Positions 10,642 through 17,833 of a stretch of 64,000 bases of DNA are shown piece after piece (position 1 is the stretch's first letter; every line of letters starts with the position of its first letter). The notes beneath the pieces were generated by a model. That model was not told where the DNA came from. It was given only the letters and a program-made list of their open reading frames with translations, and ran no database searches. A program made the translations under genes and the position numbers. The DNA is from an uncultured Micrococcales bacterium (GTDB taxonomy: Bacteria; Actinomycetota; Actinomycetes; Actinomycetales; Microbacteriaceae): the NCBI GenBank assembly GCA_903909605.1, contig CAIVWH010000020.1, forward strand, positions 22,113 to 86,112, in the 5' to 3' direction.

Positions 10642-11678
10642 TCGAACGCAAAATTTGGCGCAGCTTCGCCAGTGACAACTACGCAGGCATCCATCCTCGA
10701 ATTCTCGAGGCAATCGGCTCGGTAAACGAGGGTCACGAGAAGGCCTATGGCGCAGACGCCGTAACGGCCCACTTCAACGACCTGATTCACAAGACCTTCG
10801 GCAAGCAGGCAGAAGCCTGCCCAACCTTCAACGGCACAGGCGCTAACGTGCTCTCGCTCTCGGTCGGCACTCAGCGCTGGGAGGCCGTCATTTGTGCGGC
10901 AACCGCGCACATCAACACCGACGAGGGTGGCGCACCCGAGAAGGTTTCGGGCCTCAAGCTCTATGGCGTGCCAACCCCTGACGGCAAGCTCACCCCCGAG
11001 CTAATCGCCACGCAGGTTTACGACATGGGCAGTGTTCACCGCGCTCAGCCTGGTGTGGTTTCGATCACGCAGACCACCGAGTGCGGCACGCTCTATTCCA
11101 TCGACGAAATCAAGGCAATTGCCGACTACACCCACTCAATCGGGCTGCCACTGCACATGGATGGCGCGCGAATTTCAAACGCCGCCGCCGCTCTCGGCAA
11201 GAGTTTCAAAGAGTTCACCACCGATGCTGGCGTTGACCTGCTTAGTTTTGGTGGAACCAAAATTGGCGCAATGGGTGCCGAGGCTGTCGTCATCCTGAAC
11301 GACAGATACACCAACCGCATTCCTTACCTACGCAAGTCACTGATGCAGCTCTCGAGCAAGATGCGCTTCGTCAGCGCGCAGCTAATCACGCTGCTCGATA
11401 ACGACAGCGAACTTGCTATCGCCAACGGTCGCCACGCCAACGCAATGGCTCAGCGTCTAGTGGCGGGCATCCATGAACTTGGCTTCGAGGTTCCTTACTC
11501 GGTTGATGCCAACGCGGTTTTCCCGATCTTGCCAAAGCATGTTTACGACGCCGTTCAGGATGAGTTCCCGTTCTACATCTGGGATCACACAATCGGGCAG
11601 GTGCGCCTAATGTGTTCGTGGGACACCACCGAGGCCGACGTCGATGGCCTATTGGCCGCGCTAAGAAAAGCAATCTAG
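10638..11678 (+). CDS. Low-specificity threonine aldolase (PLP-dependent)
   Basis: 346 aa, fold type I PLP enzyme of the beta-eliminating lyase/threonine aldolase family. Seen: SDNYAGIHPRI at the N terminus; AYGADAVT; ATAHINTDEGGAPE; QTTECGTLYS; LHMDGARISNAAAALG with the Asp that contacts the PLP ring nitrogen; and LLSFGGTKIGAMGAEAVV with the probable PLP Lys at residue 208. The reaction is L-threonine or L-allo-threonine to glycine plus acetaldehyde. The GTG start overlaps the pcp stop by 4 nt. The next gene, for a DUF4287 protein, starts 9 bp after the stop with a GGAG ribosome site, so the three are likely one operon. Confidence 0.92.
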   Translation: MIERKIWRSFASDNYAGIHPRILEAIGSVNEGHEKAYGADAVTAHFNDLIHKTFGKQAEACPTFNGTGANVLSLSVGTQRWEAVICAATAHINTDEGGAPEKVSGLKLYGVPTPDGKLTPELIATQVYDMGSVHRAQPGVVSITQTTECGTLYSIDEIKAIADYTHSIGLPLHMDGARISNAAAALGKSFKEFTTDAGVDLLSFGGTKIGAMGAEAVVILNDRYTNRIPYLRKSLMQLSSKMRFVSAQLITLLDNDSELAIANGRHANAMAQRLVAGIHELGFEVPYSVDANAVFPILPKHVYDAVQDEFPFYIWDHTIGQVRLMCSWDTTEADVDGLLAALRKAI

Positions 11679-11686
11679 GAGTACCA

Positions 11687-11899
11687 ATGGCCGAGAAAGT
11701 TCAAGGACCAAGGAGTTACTTTCCGTCAATCGAAAAGAAGTACGGCAAGCCGATTGACCACTGGATGAACATCCTGAAGATGCACAAGTCAAAGCCGCAC
11801 ATGGAAATGGTTGCCGTGCTCAAGAACGAGCACGAGATGGGTCACGGGCACGCAAACGCGATTGTGCACGTTTTCCGCGCCGATAACGGGCTCAATTAA
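11687..11899 (+). CDS. DUF4287-type small protein
   Basis: 70 aa starting at the ATG at 11687, with AGGAG just upstream. It starts within the operon 9 bp after the threonine aldolase stop. It matches the short DUF4287 domain: SYFPSIEKKYGKPIDHWM, then a basic helix, then LKNEHEMGHGHANAIV near the C terminus. This domain is often fused to DUF5655 and its function is unknown. The stop codon abuts the stop of the convergent glutathione peroxidase gene with no spacer (TAA at 11897-11899, minus-strand TAA at 11900-11902). Confidence 0.85.
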   Translation: MAEKVQGPRSYFPSIEKKYGKPIDHWMNILKMHKSKPHMEMVAVLKNEHEMGHGHANAIVHVFRADNGLN

Positions 11900-12376
11900 T
11901 TAGAGCGCGGCCTCGATAGCTTCGACGACCTTCGGGTCATCCGGCTTGGTGGTTGGGCGAAAACGCTGCACCGAGTCATCCTTGCCAATCAGAAACTTCT
12001 CGAAGTTCCACATAACCGGCCCGGCAAGCCCCTTTGAATCCTTGGTCTTCACCAGAGACTTGTAGAGCTCGTGGCGGTTGCGGCCGTTGACCTTGATCAT
12101 CTCGGTCATCGGGAAGGTGACACCCCAGGTGGTCGAGCAGTATTGGGCCACGGCCTCGTTGCTCGAAAGCTCCTGCTTGAACTGGTCGCTTGGCAGGCCA
12201 ACCACGGTAAAGCCGCGCGGGCCATACTTCTTCTGCAGCGCCTCGAGCGCTTCGTATTGCGGGGTCAGCCCGCAACGCGAGGCCACGTTGACCACTAGCA
12301 CTGGGCCCTTGCCCAGTTTGCCGAGGGTGGTGGTGGTTCCGTTGATCAGGGTCAGTTCAATGTCGCGAATACTCAT
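11900..12376 (-). CDS. Glutathione peroxidase-family thiol peroxidase
   Basis: 158 aa. Seen: VLVVNVASRCGLTPQY with the peroxidatic Cys35 (Cys, not selenocysteine), LPSDQF with Gln65, and PVMWNFEKFL with Trp123 and Asn124, giving the family catalytic tetrad. Cys80 is the only other Cys and is a candidate resolving residue. Actinobacteria generally lack glutathione, so such enzymes usually use thioredoxin; that reductant is inferred. The common FPCNQF motif is LPSDQF here, so the usual Cys of that motif is absent. It lies 70 bp downstream of ldh on the same strand, with a stem-loop between. Confidence 0.93.
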   Translation of the reverse strand: MSIRDIELTLINGTTTTLGKLGKGPVLVVNVASRCGLTPQYEALEALQKKYGPRGFTVVGLPSDQFKQELSSNEAVAQYCSTTWGVTFPMTEMIKVNGRNRHELYKSLVKTKDSKGLAGPVMWNFEKFLIGKDDSVQRFRPTTKPDDPKVVEAIEAAL

Positions 12377-12399
12377 AATGGGATAACCAGTTTTGGGCC

Positions 12400-12435
12400 C
12401 CGGCTATTCCGCGAGCGAGCTCGGCTGCTAGCCGG
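12400..12435 (-). terminator. Stem-loop between ldh and the glutathione peroxidase gene
   Basis: CCGGCTA (12400-12406) is complementary to TAGCCGG (12429-12435). An inner CCGCGAGC/GCTCGG pairing adds a second tier. No U tract follows on either strand, so it may be a Rho-type or mRNA-end structure rather than a classical intrinsic terminator. Confidence 0.4.
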
Positions 12436-12446
12436 AGATTGATTTC

Positions 12447-13400
12447 CTACAGGCCCAAAGAATTGAGCGAGCCGCGGATAGCCGCTGCCGACTTTTCGAA
12501 AGCAGCCTGTTCGTAGACATCCATCGAAACCTCGATGGTCCGAGCCGCCCCCTGGGCGTTGACCAGGGTTGGCACAGACATGGCAAGGCCCGAGACGCCC
12601 TGATAGTTGGTGAGCACTGATGACACCGGCAGAATAGCCTCTTCATCGCCAAGTACGGCCTCGACAATTCGCGCCGCCGAAAGTCCGATGGCGTAGTTGG
12701 TAGCACCCTTGCCCTCTATCACGCGGTAGGCAGCGGTCTTCACGATGTTGTGAATGGAATTTAGTTCGTCGAGCGTGAGCGGGTGGCCATCCTCTGTCTT
12801 CCACTCGGAAAGCGGAACCGGGCCGATGGCAGCCTGCGACCAGAGCGGAAACTCCGAGTCACCGTGCTCACCAATAATCAGTGCATGGATGCTCGCAGTA
12901 CTGACCCTCAGTCGTTCGCCGAGCAACCAGCGCAAACGTGATGAGTCGAGTACCGTGCCCGACGAGAATACCCGTGATGCAGGAAGCCCGGTGATCTGCA
13001 ATGCGGCCGTTGCTAGAACGTCACATGGGTTTGTGACCAGAACGAAGATTGCATTCGGTGACAGCGAGAGCAGCTTCGGCAAGATCGTTTCGAGAATCTT
13101 GAAGTTCACGCCTGCAAGTTCGAGGCGAGTTTGACCGGCCTTTTGCTTTGCTCCCGCTGTAATCACAATCACATCGCTGTTTGCGGTGAGTTCGATGTCG
13201 CTGCCACCGTTTATCGACGCGGCACCGGTGAAAGAAGTTCCGTGCGCTAGATCCAGCACCTCGGCACTGACCTTAGGCGTGTCGATGTCATACAAGACAA
13301 TCTCTCGAGCCGAACCGCGAATTAGCATCGCGTAGGCGCTCGAAGAACCGACTGCGCCGGCACCGACGACAGATACTTTGGAGTGACGGGCTTCAAGCAT
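12447..13400 (-). CDS. ldh: L-lactate dehydrogenase
   Basis: 317 aa from the ATG at 13400, which has GAGAGG at good spacing; a TTG at 13427 in frame is less likely. The Rossmann motif GAGAVG is at 13-18. Substrate-loop Gln86 in KQKAGQTR marks lactate rather than malate specificity (malate dehydrogenases have Arg there), with Arg92 next. Catalytic Asp152/Arg155 are in LDSSRLR, and His179 is in GEHGDSEF. It reduces pyruvate to L-lactate with NADH in the cytosol. It lies 27 bp downstream of ptsI on the same strand, so ptsH-ptsI-ldh reads as one unit in which PEP-driven sugar uptake and disposal of pyruvate are co-expressed (inference). Confidence 0.95.
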   Translation of the reverse strand: MLEARHSKVSVVGAGAVGSSSAYAMLIRGSAREIVLYDIDTPKVSAEVLDLAHGTSFTGAASINGGSDIELTANSDVIVITAGAKQKAGQTRLELAGVNFKILETILPKLLSLSPNAIFVLVTNPCDVLATAALQITGLPASRVFSSGTVLDSSRLRWLLGERLRVSTASIHALIIGEHGDSEFPLWSQAAIGPVPLSEWKTEDGHPLTLDELNSIHNIVKTAAYRVIEGKGATNYAIGLSAARIVEAVLGDEEAILPVSSVLTNYQGVSGLAMSVPTLVNAQGAARTIEVSMDVYEQAAFEKSAAAIRGSLNSLGL

Positions 13401-13427
13401 GCTTTGCCTCTCAATTGCGTCGTGCAA

Positions 13428-15059
13428 CTAGCTGAGTTTCTGCAGCTCGGCAAGCACGAATGCCTTGGCCTCTTCTGCGGTCGAGAAGTTCTGCACCTCG
13501 TGTGCGATGCGCTTGGCGTCTGCCTCGGCCACCGCACTCAGCGCAGCCTTGACCGCCCCAACCTGCGACGGCGAAGACGAAACCGACTTCATTCCGAGGC
13601 CTGCGAGCACCACAGCGAAAGCGGGGTCGCTGGCGCTCTCACCGCAGACTCCACTTGAGATTCCGGCTGCAAGAGACTCGCTGGCGATGCGAGCAAGGGT
13701 TCGAATCAGGCCGGGTTGCCACGGATTGAGCAGCAGGCCGAGTGCCGGGTTCATGCGGTCTGCGGCAAAGAGATATTGCGACAGGTCGTTGGTGCCAACC
13801 GACAAGAAGTCGATCTGACCCTTGAGATCTGCAATCTGGGTGACGATCGAGGGGGTCTCGACCATGATGCCGACCTTGAATTGGCCGATGCTCTTAGCAA
13901 GGGCGGCGAACTCGCGGGCTTCTGCTGCGGTGGCGATCATCGGGGCCATGACCCAGACCTCGCGACCGGTATGCGCACGCGCGAACTCAAGCGACTGAAG
14001 CTGGTCGACGATGAACTGTCTGTGCTCGACAATCAAGCGATAGCCGCGAACACCAAGCGACGGGTTTTCTTCGTGCGGCATGTTCAAAAACGGCACTGGC
14101 TTGTCGCTGCCGGCGTCAATCGTGCGAACTACAACTGGGCCTTCAGGCGCCGCCGCGAGTATCTCTGCATACAGCGCGGTTTGCGCTTCAACGCTCGGCT
14201 GGGATGACGAGCTCAGATAAAGCAGCTCGGTGCGGAACAAACCAACGCCGTTTGCGCCGGCGCTCGATGCCTTCTTCGCGTCGTCGAGTGACCCGATGTT
14301 CGAGCGAACCGGAACCAGTGGCTCGCGGCCGGTTGCGATGAACTCAATCGGCATGGTTGCCTCAGACAACTCGGCGTTGAACACTACGCGGTCGCCGACC
14401 GGGTCGACGAGCACAATGTCGCCATCGACTAGGTGTGCTGCCTCGCCGCACGAAACCACAGCGGGAATCGAACGCGACCGGCAAATGATTGCGGTGTGCG
14501 AAGTCGGGCCACCTTTGAGCGTGATCACGCCAACAACGGCACTCGTGAACTGCGCGGTGTCGGCAGGCGAAAAGTCTTCGCCGACAATCACAAAGGAGCC
14601 GTGTTTCGGAAGTTCGAGACCGACTTTGATGCCCGCGAGATTTGCCTGGACGCGCTTTGAAATGTCTTGCAGATCTTTTACGCGCTCGTCGAAGTCGGGG
14701 TCGCCGCCGAGCAACTCGGCAAACTCATTAACTGCCAATCCATAGGCTGCCGCAGCTGACCAGCCATCGGCCAGGTGGCCATCGGCTACTTCGAAAAGCT
14801 CGTCGTCTTCGAGCAAAAACTTGAGTGCTTCAAAAATGTCAGCAGAGGTGTCATCAGAAGCGGCTGCCAGCTCATCCAAGTGAGCAGACACGGATGCGAT
14901 TGCCGCCTTCAGTGAAACGCGCTCGGCATCTGCACCTTTTGTTGATTTGGCGAATTCTGGAAGCGCCTGCATCGGAGCCACGCGAAAAACTTCGGCGACC
15001 ACTGCGTTGAGACCAACGCCTAGGCCAGAAAGCACCTGCCCCTTTGTGAGCCCCCGCAT
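13428..15059 (-). CDS. ptsI: PTS enzyme I (phosphoenolpyruvate-protein phosphotransferase)
   Basis: 543 aa, typical length. The phospho-acceptor is His188 in GGPTSHTAIICRS. The PEP-binding barrel shows GVGLFRTELLYL, GVRGYRLI, IGIMVETP-like KVGIMVETPS, and FLSVGTNDLSQY, followed by SGVCGESASDP with the C-terminal catalytic Cys. It takes phosphate from PEP and passes it to HPr, feeding all PTS permeases. It starts at the ATG at 15059, 9 bp after the ptsH stop, and shares its promoter upstream of ptsH. ldh follows. It is divergent from the fructose-type IIA-IIB-IIC genes it would power. Confidence 0.97.
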   Translation of the reverse strand: MRGLTKGQVLSGLGVGLNAVVAEVFRVAPMQALPEFAKSTKGADAERVSLKAAIASVSAHLDELAAASDDTSADIFEALKFLLEDDELFEVADGHLADGWSAAAAYGLAVNEFAELLGGDPDFDERVKDLQDISKRVQANLAGIKVGLELPKHGSFVIVGEDFSPADTAQFTSAVVGVITLKGGPTSHTAIICRSRSIPAVVSCGEAAHLVDGDIVLVDPVGDRVVFNAELSEATMPIEFIATGREPLVPVRSNIGSLDDAKKASSAGANGVGLFRTELLYLSSSSQPSVEAQTALYAEILAAAPEGPVVVRTIDAGSDKPVPFLNMPHEENPSLGVRGYRLIVEHRQFIVDQLQSLEFARAHTGREVWVMAPMIATAAEAREFAALAKSIGQFKVGIMVETPSIVTQIADLKGQIDFLSVGTNDLSQYLFAADRMNPALGLLLNPWQPGLIRTLARIASESLAAGISSGVCGESASDPAFAVVLAGLGMKSVSSSPSQVGAVKAALSAVAEADAKRIAHEVQNFSTAEEAKAFVLAELQKLS

Positions 15060-15068
15060 TACTGAGCC

Positions 15069-15338
15069 TTAGCCCTTTAGGAAGTCTTGAATCTGGGCGA
15101 CGATTTCGCCGGCCTGGGCCTCATCTGAGGTTTCGATCTCGACGGTCAGGGTCTCGCCGGTCTTGATCTTGAGGGCCATGAGGCGAAGTGCCGAGTTTGC
15201 CTTGGCGAATTCCTCGCCTGGGCGACCGATGGTTACCTCGAGGCCTGACTCCTTGACGAGCTTCACAATTTGGCCGGCTGGGCGGGCGTGAAGGCCGATT
15301 GGGTCGAGAACCTCAACTTCGAGAGAAAACTTGCTCAT
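15069..15338 (-). CDS. ptsH: Phosphocarrier protein HPr
   Basis: 89 aa, usual size. The active-site His17 sits in GLHARPAGQIV. Ser49 in KANSALRLMAL is at the position of the regulatory Ser46 of low-GC Gram-positives. HPr kinase is generally absent in Actinobacteria, so that site is probably unused. It relays phosphate from enzyme I to the IIA domains. The ATG at 15338 is preceded by a GAAAGAG ribosome site. A promoter, CTGACA-17-TAGGGC, is readable 24-52 bp upstream. It is the first gene of ptsH-ptsI-ldh. Confidence 0.97.
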   Translation of the reverse strand: MSKFSLEVEVLDPIGLHARPAGQIVKLVKESGLEVTIGRPGEEFAKANSALRLMALKIKTGETLTVEIETSDEAQAGEIVAQIQDFLKG

Positions 15339-15362
15339 AAATGCGCTCTTTCGTCTAACTAG

Positions 15363-15391
15363 GCCCTAGATTGTGTTCTTAAGTGTGTCAG
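15363..15391 (-). promoter_or_regulatory. Promoter of ptsH-ptsI-ldh
   Basis: On the minus strand, CTGACA (15391-15386), a 17-nt spacer and TAGGGC (15368-15363) form a plausible sigma-A promoter. The predicted leader is about 20-25 nt. Confidence 0.5.
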
Positions 15392-15481
15392 GAATGGCCA
15401 CATCCCGCCAATCGAGCAGGGCCAAAAGCCCAGCTTCCATGGTCATCAATGGTGATGTCGGCCCATCTTTGAGGACTTTTC

Positions 15482-15505
15482 GGTGTTTTGCAATGCCAAA
15501 ACACC
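15482..15505. promoter_or_regulatory. Inverted repeat in the divergent PTS intergenic region
   Basis: GGTGTTTTG (15482-15490) and CAAAACACC (15497-15505) are perfect 9-bp arms around 6 nt. They lie in the middle of the roughly 325-bp gap between ptsH and the IIA gene. It is a candidate operator for a sugar-responsive repressor or activator, or an mRNA stem; no regulator gene is adjacent. The rest of the gap has only the ptsH promoter and no supported gene. Confidence 0.45.
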
Positions 15506-15663
15506 CCACAAAATTAGTGTCAATTTTTGATAACGGTTTGTGCTTAAGTCCCAGTTTTCTGGCCCTACTTTCACTAGCCTTTGTTTTAGCAGCCCCAGGG
15601 CTGATCCGACAAAGGCGACGGAAGGGTTAGGCGCATGAGCCTTATCAACGAAGGAGTAGTTCG

Positions 15664-16116
15664 TTGAGCACCCCAATCACGATCGAATCGATCGTTCTCG
15701 TCGACATCGACGCCACCACCAAAGAAGAAGCAACTCGCTTGCTCGCGCAGCGTCTGGTTGACGCGGGTCGCGTCACCGACATCGAAGGATATCTGGAAGC
15801 AGTTGCAAAGCGCGAAGAGCACTTCCCAACCGGCATCGAAGGTGGCATCGCAATTCCGCACGCACAGAGCGACCTGGTGGTAACCCCATCCGTGGCGGTT
15901 GCAACTTCATCAAAGGGAATCGATTTCGGAGCTGACGACGGCCCATCGACCCTCATCTTCTTGATTGCCGCTCCGGCATCTGGTGACAGCGCTCACCTCG
16001 AAATTCTTGGATCGCTCGCTCGCAAGGTGATGCACGAAGAGTTCTGCGACGAATTGCGCGCAGAGAAGAACCCAGCGGCGATTGCCGAAATCGTCACCAG
16101 AGAGGTACAGAAATAA
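15664..16116 (+). CDS. PTS fructose-type IIA component
   Basis: 150 aa with a TTG start preceded by AAGGAG. It belongs to the fructose/mannitol EIIA family (PTS_EIIA type 2). The phosphorylated His66 sits in GGIAIPHAQSD, and TLIFLIAAP and HLEILGSLARKV are typical. It takes phosphate from HPr and passes it to the IIB protein encoded 1 bp after its stop. In many bacteria IIA, IIB and IIC are fused in FruA; here they are three separate genes in one operon. Sugar specificity (fructose or a related hexose) is inferred from family only. No 1-phosphofructokinase gene is beside it. Confidence 0.92.
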   Translation: MSTPITIESIVLVDIDATTKEEATRLLAQRLVDAGRVTDIEGYLEAVAKREEHFPTGIEGGIAIPHAQSDLVVTPSVAVATSSKGIDFGADDGPSTLIFLIAAPASGDSAHLEILGSLARKVMHEEFCDELRAEKNPAAIAEIVTREVQK

Positions 16117-16117
16117 A

Positions 16118-16555
16118 ATGGCGAAAATCGTAGGAGTTACCAGCTGCATTACTGGTATCGCACACACATACATGGCGGCCGAAGCTCTCGAGCGCGCCGG
16201 AAAAAAGCTTGGTCACGAAGTAACTATCGAGACCCAAGGCTCTGCAGGAACGATTCCTCTGAAACCAGAAGTAATCGCTGCTGCAGACGCAGTTATCTTT
16301 GCCGTCGACCTTGAGGTCAAGGATCGTTCGCGATTCAACGGCAAGCCTTATCTTCAGGTCGGTGTAGCCAAAGCAATGAAGGGCGCAGAAGACCTGATCA
16401 ATGAGGTGCTCGAAGGTGCAGCAGCCGGCACCGCCGCCCTAGTCGGCGACGGCAAGGATGCAAGCCCGAAGGCGGCGCCAAAGCCTGCAAAGGTTGACGG
16501 CGGCAATGGCAACAAGGGAGGACTCTTCGGGGGCCTCTTTGGCAAAAAGAAATAA
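16118..16555 (+). CDS. PTS fructose-type IIB component
   Basis: 145 aa from the ATG at 16118, one base after the IIA stop. Phospho-Cys10 is in the motif TSCITGIAHTYMAAEAL, diagnostic of the PTS fructose-specific IIB family. The usual domain ends near residue 100. The rest is an Ala/Pro/Lys linker finishing in a Gly-rich GGLFGGLFGKKK tail, which looks like the interdomain linker left from a IIB-IIC fusion. It carries phosphate from IIA to the incoming sugar bound by IIC. Confidence 0.93.
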   Translation: MAKIVGVTSCITGIAHTYMAAEALERAGKKLGHEVTIETQGSAGTIPLKPEVIAAADAVIFAVDLEVKDRSRFNGKPYLQVGVAKAMKGAEDLINEVLEGAAAGTAALVGDGKDASPKAAPKPAKVDGGNGNKGGLFGGLFGKKK

Positions 16556-16611
16556 CCCGAACAGACAATAGGGTCTGGTCGGCGCAACACTTCAACTAAG
16601 GAGAAGAAGTA

Positions 16612-17748
16612 GTGGCAGGTACAGGTAACAAAATTCGCCAGTGGCTTATGACTGGTGTTTCTTACATGATCCCGTTTGTTGCTGCAGGCGGTATCTTGAT
16701 CGCTCTCGGTTTCTTGCTGGGTAGCGCAGCTCACGGCACTGACGGTATCCGTGCTTACGACGCAGCCAAGATGAACGTCGCTGTTGACGCAGCTGGCAAC
16801 GTCACCGGATTCAACTACGCCGACCTCGGCAACTGGGCATTCATCATCTTCTGGCTTGGAAAGGCAGCATTCGCGCTGTTCGTTCCAGTGCTGGCAGGTT
16901 ACATTGCTTACGCAATCGCTGACCGTCCAGGTCTCGCACCTGGTTTCGTAGCCGGTGTTTTGGCTACCGGTCTCGGCAGCAACCCACTCGGCACCGGCAC
17001 CGGATTCCTCGGCGCCATCCTCGGTGGTCTGCTTGCTGGTTTCGTCGCGCTGTACATCAGCCGCTGGAAGGTTGCTAGCTGGATCCGTCCGTTGATGCCA
17101 GTGGTAATCATCCCGCTGCTCAGCTCGATCGTCACTGGCATCGTTATGGTTGTTGTTCTTCAGAAGCCAATCGGCGCACTGATGACCGGCCTTAACACCG
17201 CACTTACCAACATGGGAACCGCACAGCTCGTCGGCCTCGGCATCGTTCTTGGTCTGATGATGGCATTCGACATGGGTGGCCCAGTAAACAAGGTTGCTTA
17301 CGTCTTCGCTACTACCGGTTTGACCACTGCACTTGCAGGCACCGACGCCAGCGCACCTCAGTACAAGGTGATGGCAATTGTTATGGCTGCAGGTATGACC
17401 CCTCCACTGGGTCTTGCACTCGCAACCGTTCTTCGCAAGAGCCTCTTCACCGAGTCTGAAATCGAAAACGGTAAGGCAGCTTGGTTGCTTGGTGCATCGT
17501 TCATCTCGGAAGGTGCGATTCCATTCGCAGCTGCCGACCCAATCCGCGTGATCCCTTCGATCATGATCGGTTCTGGTGTAACCGGTGCTCTCGTTGCACT
17601 GTTCGGCAACACCCTTCCAGCCCCTCACGGTGGAATCTTCGTATTCCCACTGGTTGGCTCACCATTGACCTACACCCTTGCAATCCTGGTCGGCACCGCC
17701 GTTACCGCTTTGCTCGTTGTTGTGGCCAAGGGCCTCGGCAAGAAGTAA
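16612..17748 (+). CDS. PTS fructose-type IIC permease
   Basis: 378 aa integral membrane protein of the fructose IIC family; GTG start with AAGGAG upstream. Seen: TGVSYMIPFVAAGGILIALGF near the N terminus; YIAYAIADRPGLAPGF; GSNPLGTGTGFLGAILGGLLAG; FDMGGPVNKVAY, the conserved GGPVNK substrate-site segment; and EGAIPFAAADP with its catalytic-site Glu. It forms the sugar channel for PEP-driven uptake, working with IIA, IIB, HPr and EI encoded nearby. A 10-bp-stem terminator follows directly, so IIA-IIB-IIC ends here. Confidence 0.95.
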   Translation: MAGTGNKIRQWLMTGVSYMIPFVAAGGILIALGFLLGSAAHGTDGIRAYDAAKMNVAVDAAGNVTGFNYADLGNWAFIIFWLGKAAFALFVPVLAGYIAYAIADRPGLAPGFVAGVLATGLGSNPLGTGTGFLGAILGGLLAGFVALYISRWKVASWIRPLMPVVIIPLLSSIVTGIVMVVVLQKPIGALMTGLNTALTNMGTAQLVGLGIVLGLMMAFDMGGPVNKVAYVFATTGLTTALAGTDASAPQYKVMAIVMAAGMTPPLGLALATVLRKSLFTESEIENGKAAWLLGASFISEGAIPFAAADPIRVIPSIMIGSGVTGALVALFGNTLPAPHGGIFVFPLVGSPLTYTLAILVGTAVTALLVVVAKGLGKK

Positions 17749-17762
17749 ATCGCTTCAAAACG

Positions 17763-17795
17763 AAAGCACCCGTCGAAAGGCGGGTGCTTTTGTTT
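17763..17795 (+). terminator. Rho-independent terminator of the PTS IIA-IIB-IIC operon
   Basis: AAAGCACCCG (17763-17772) pairs perfectly with CGGGTGCTTT (17781-17790) and is followed by TGTTT. The stem is 10 bp and the loop 8 nt. Confidence 0.85.
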
Positions 17796-17833
17796 AAGGT
17801 GGTTACTTTTCCAGGATGCTCGCCCCGAGGTTT

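Noticed and set aside
15373..15630. Plus-strand 85-codon frame in the PTS intergenic gap
   Set aside because: It overlaps the ptsH promoter and an inverted repeat, has no ribosome site and looks like random sequence.
16354..17628. 424-codon open frame antisense to the PTS IIB/IIC genes
   Set aside because: Codon bias of the well-supported PTS genes keeps the opposite frame free of stops. The translation is Cys/His/Trp-rich with no domain or signal, and no start context is present.
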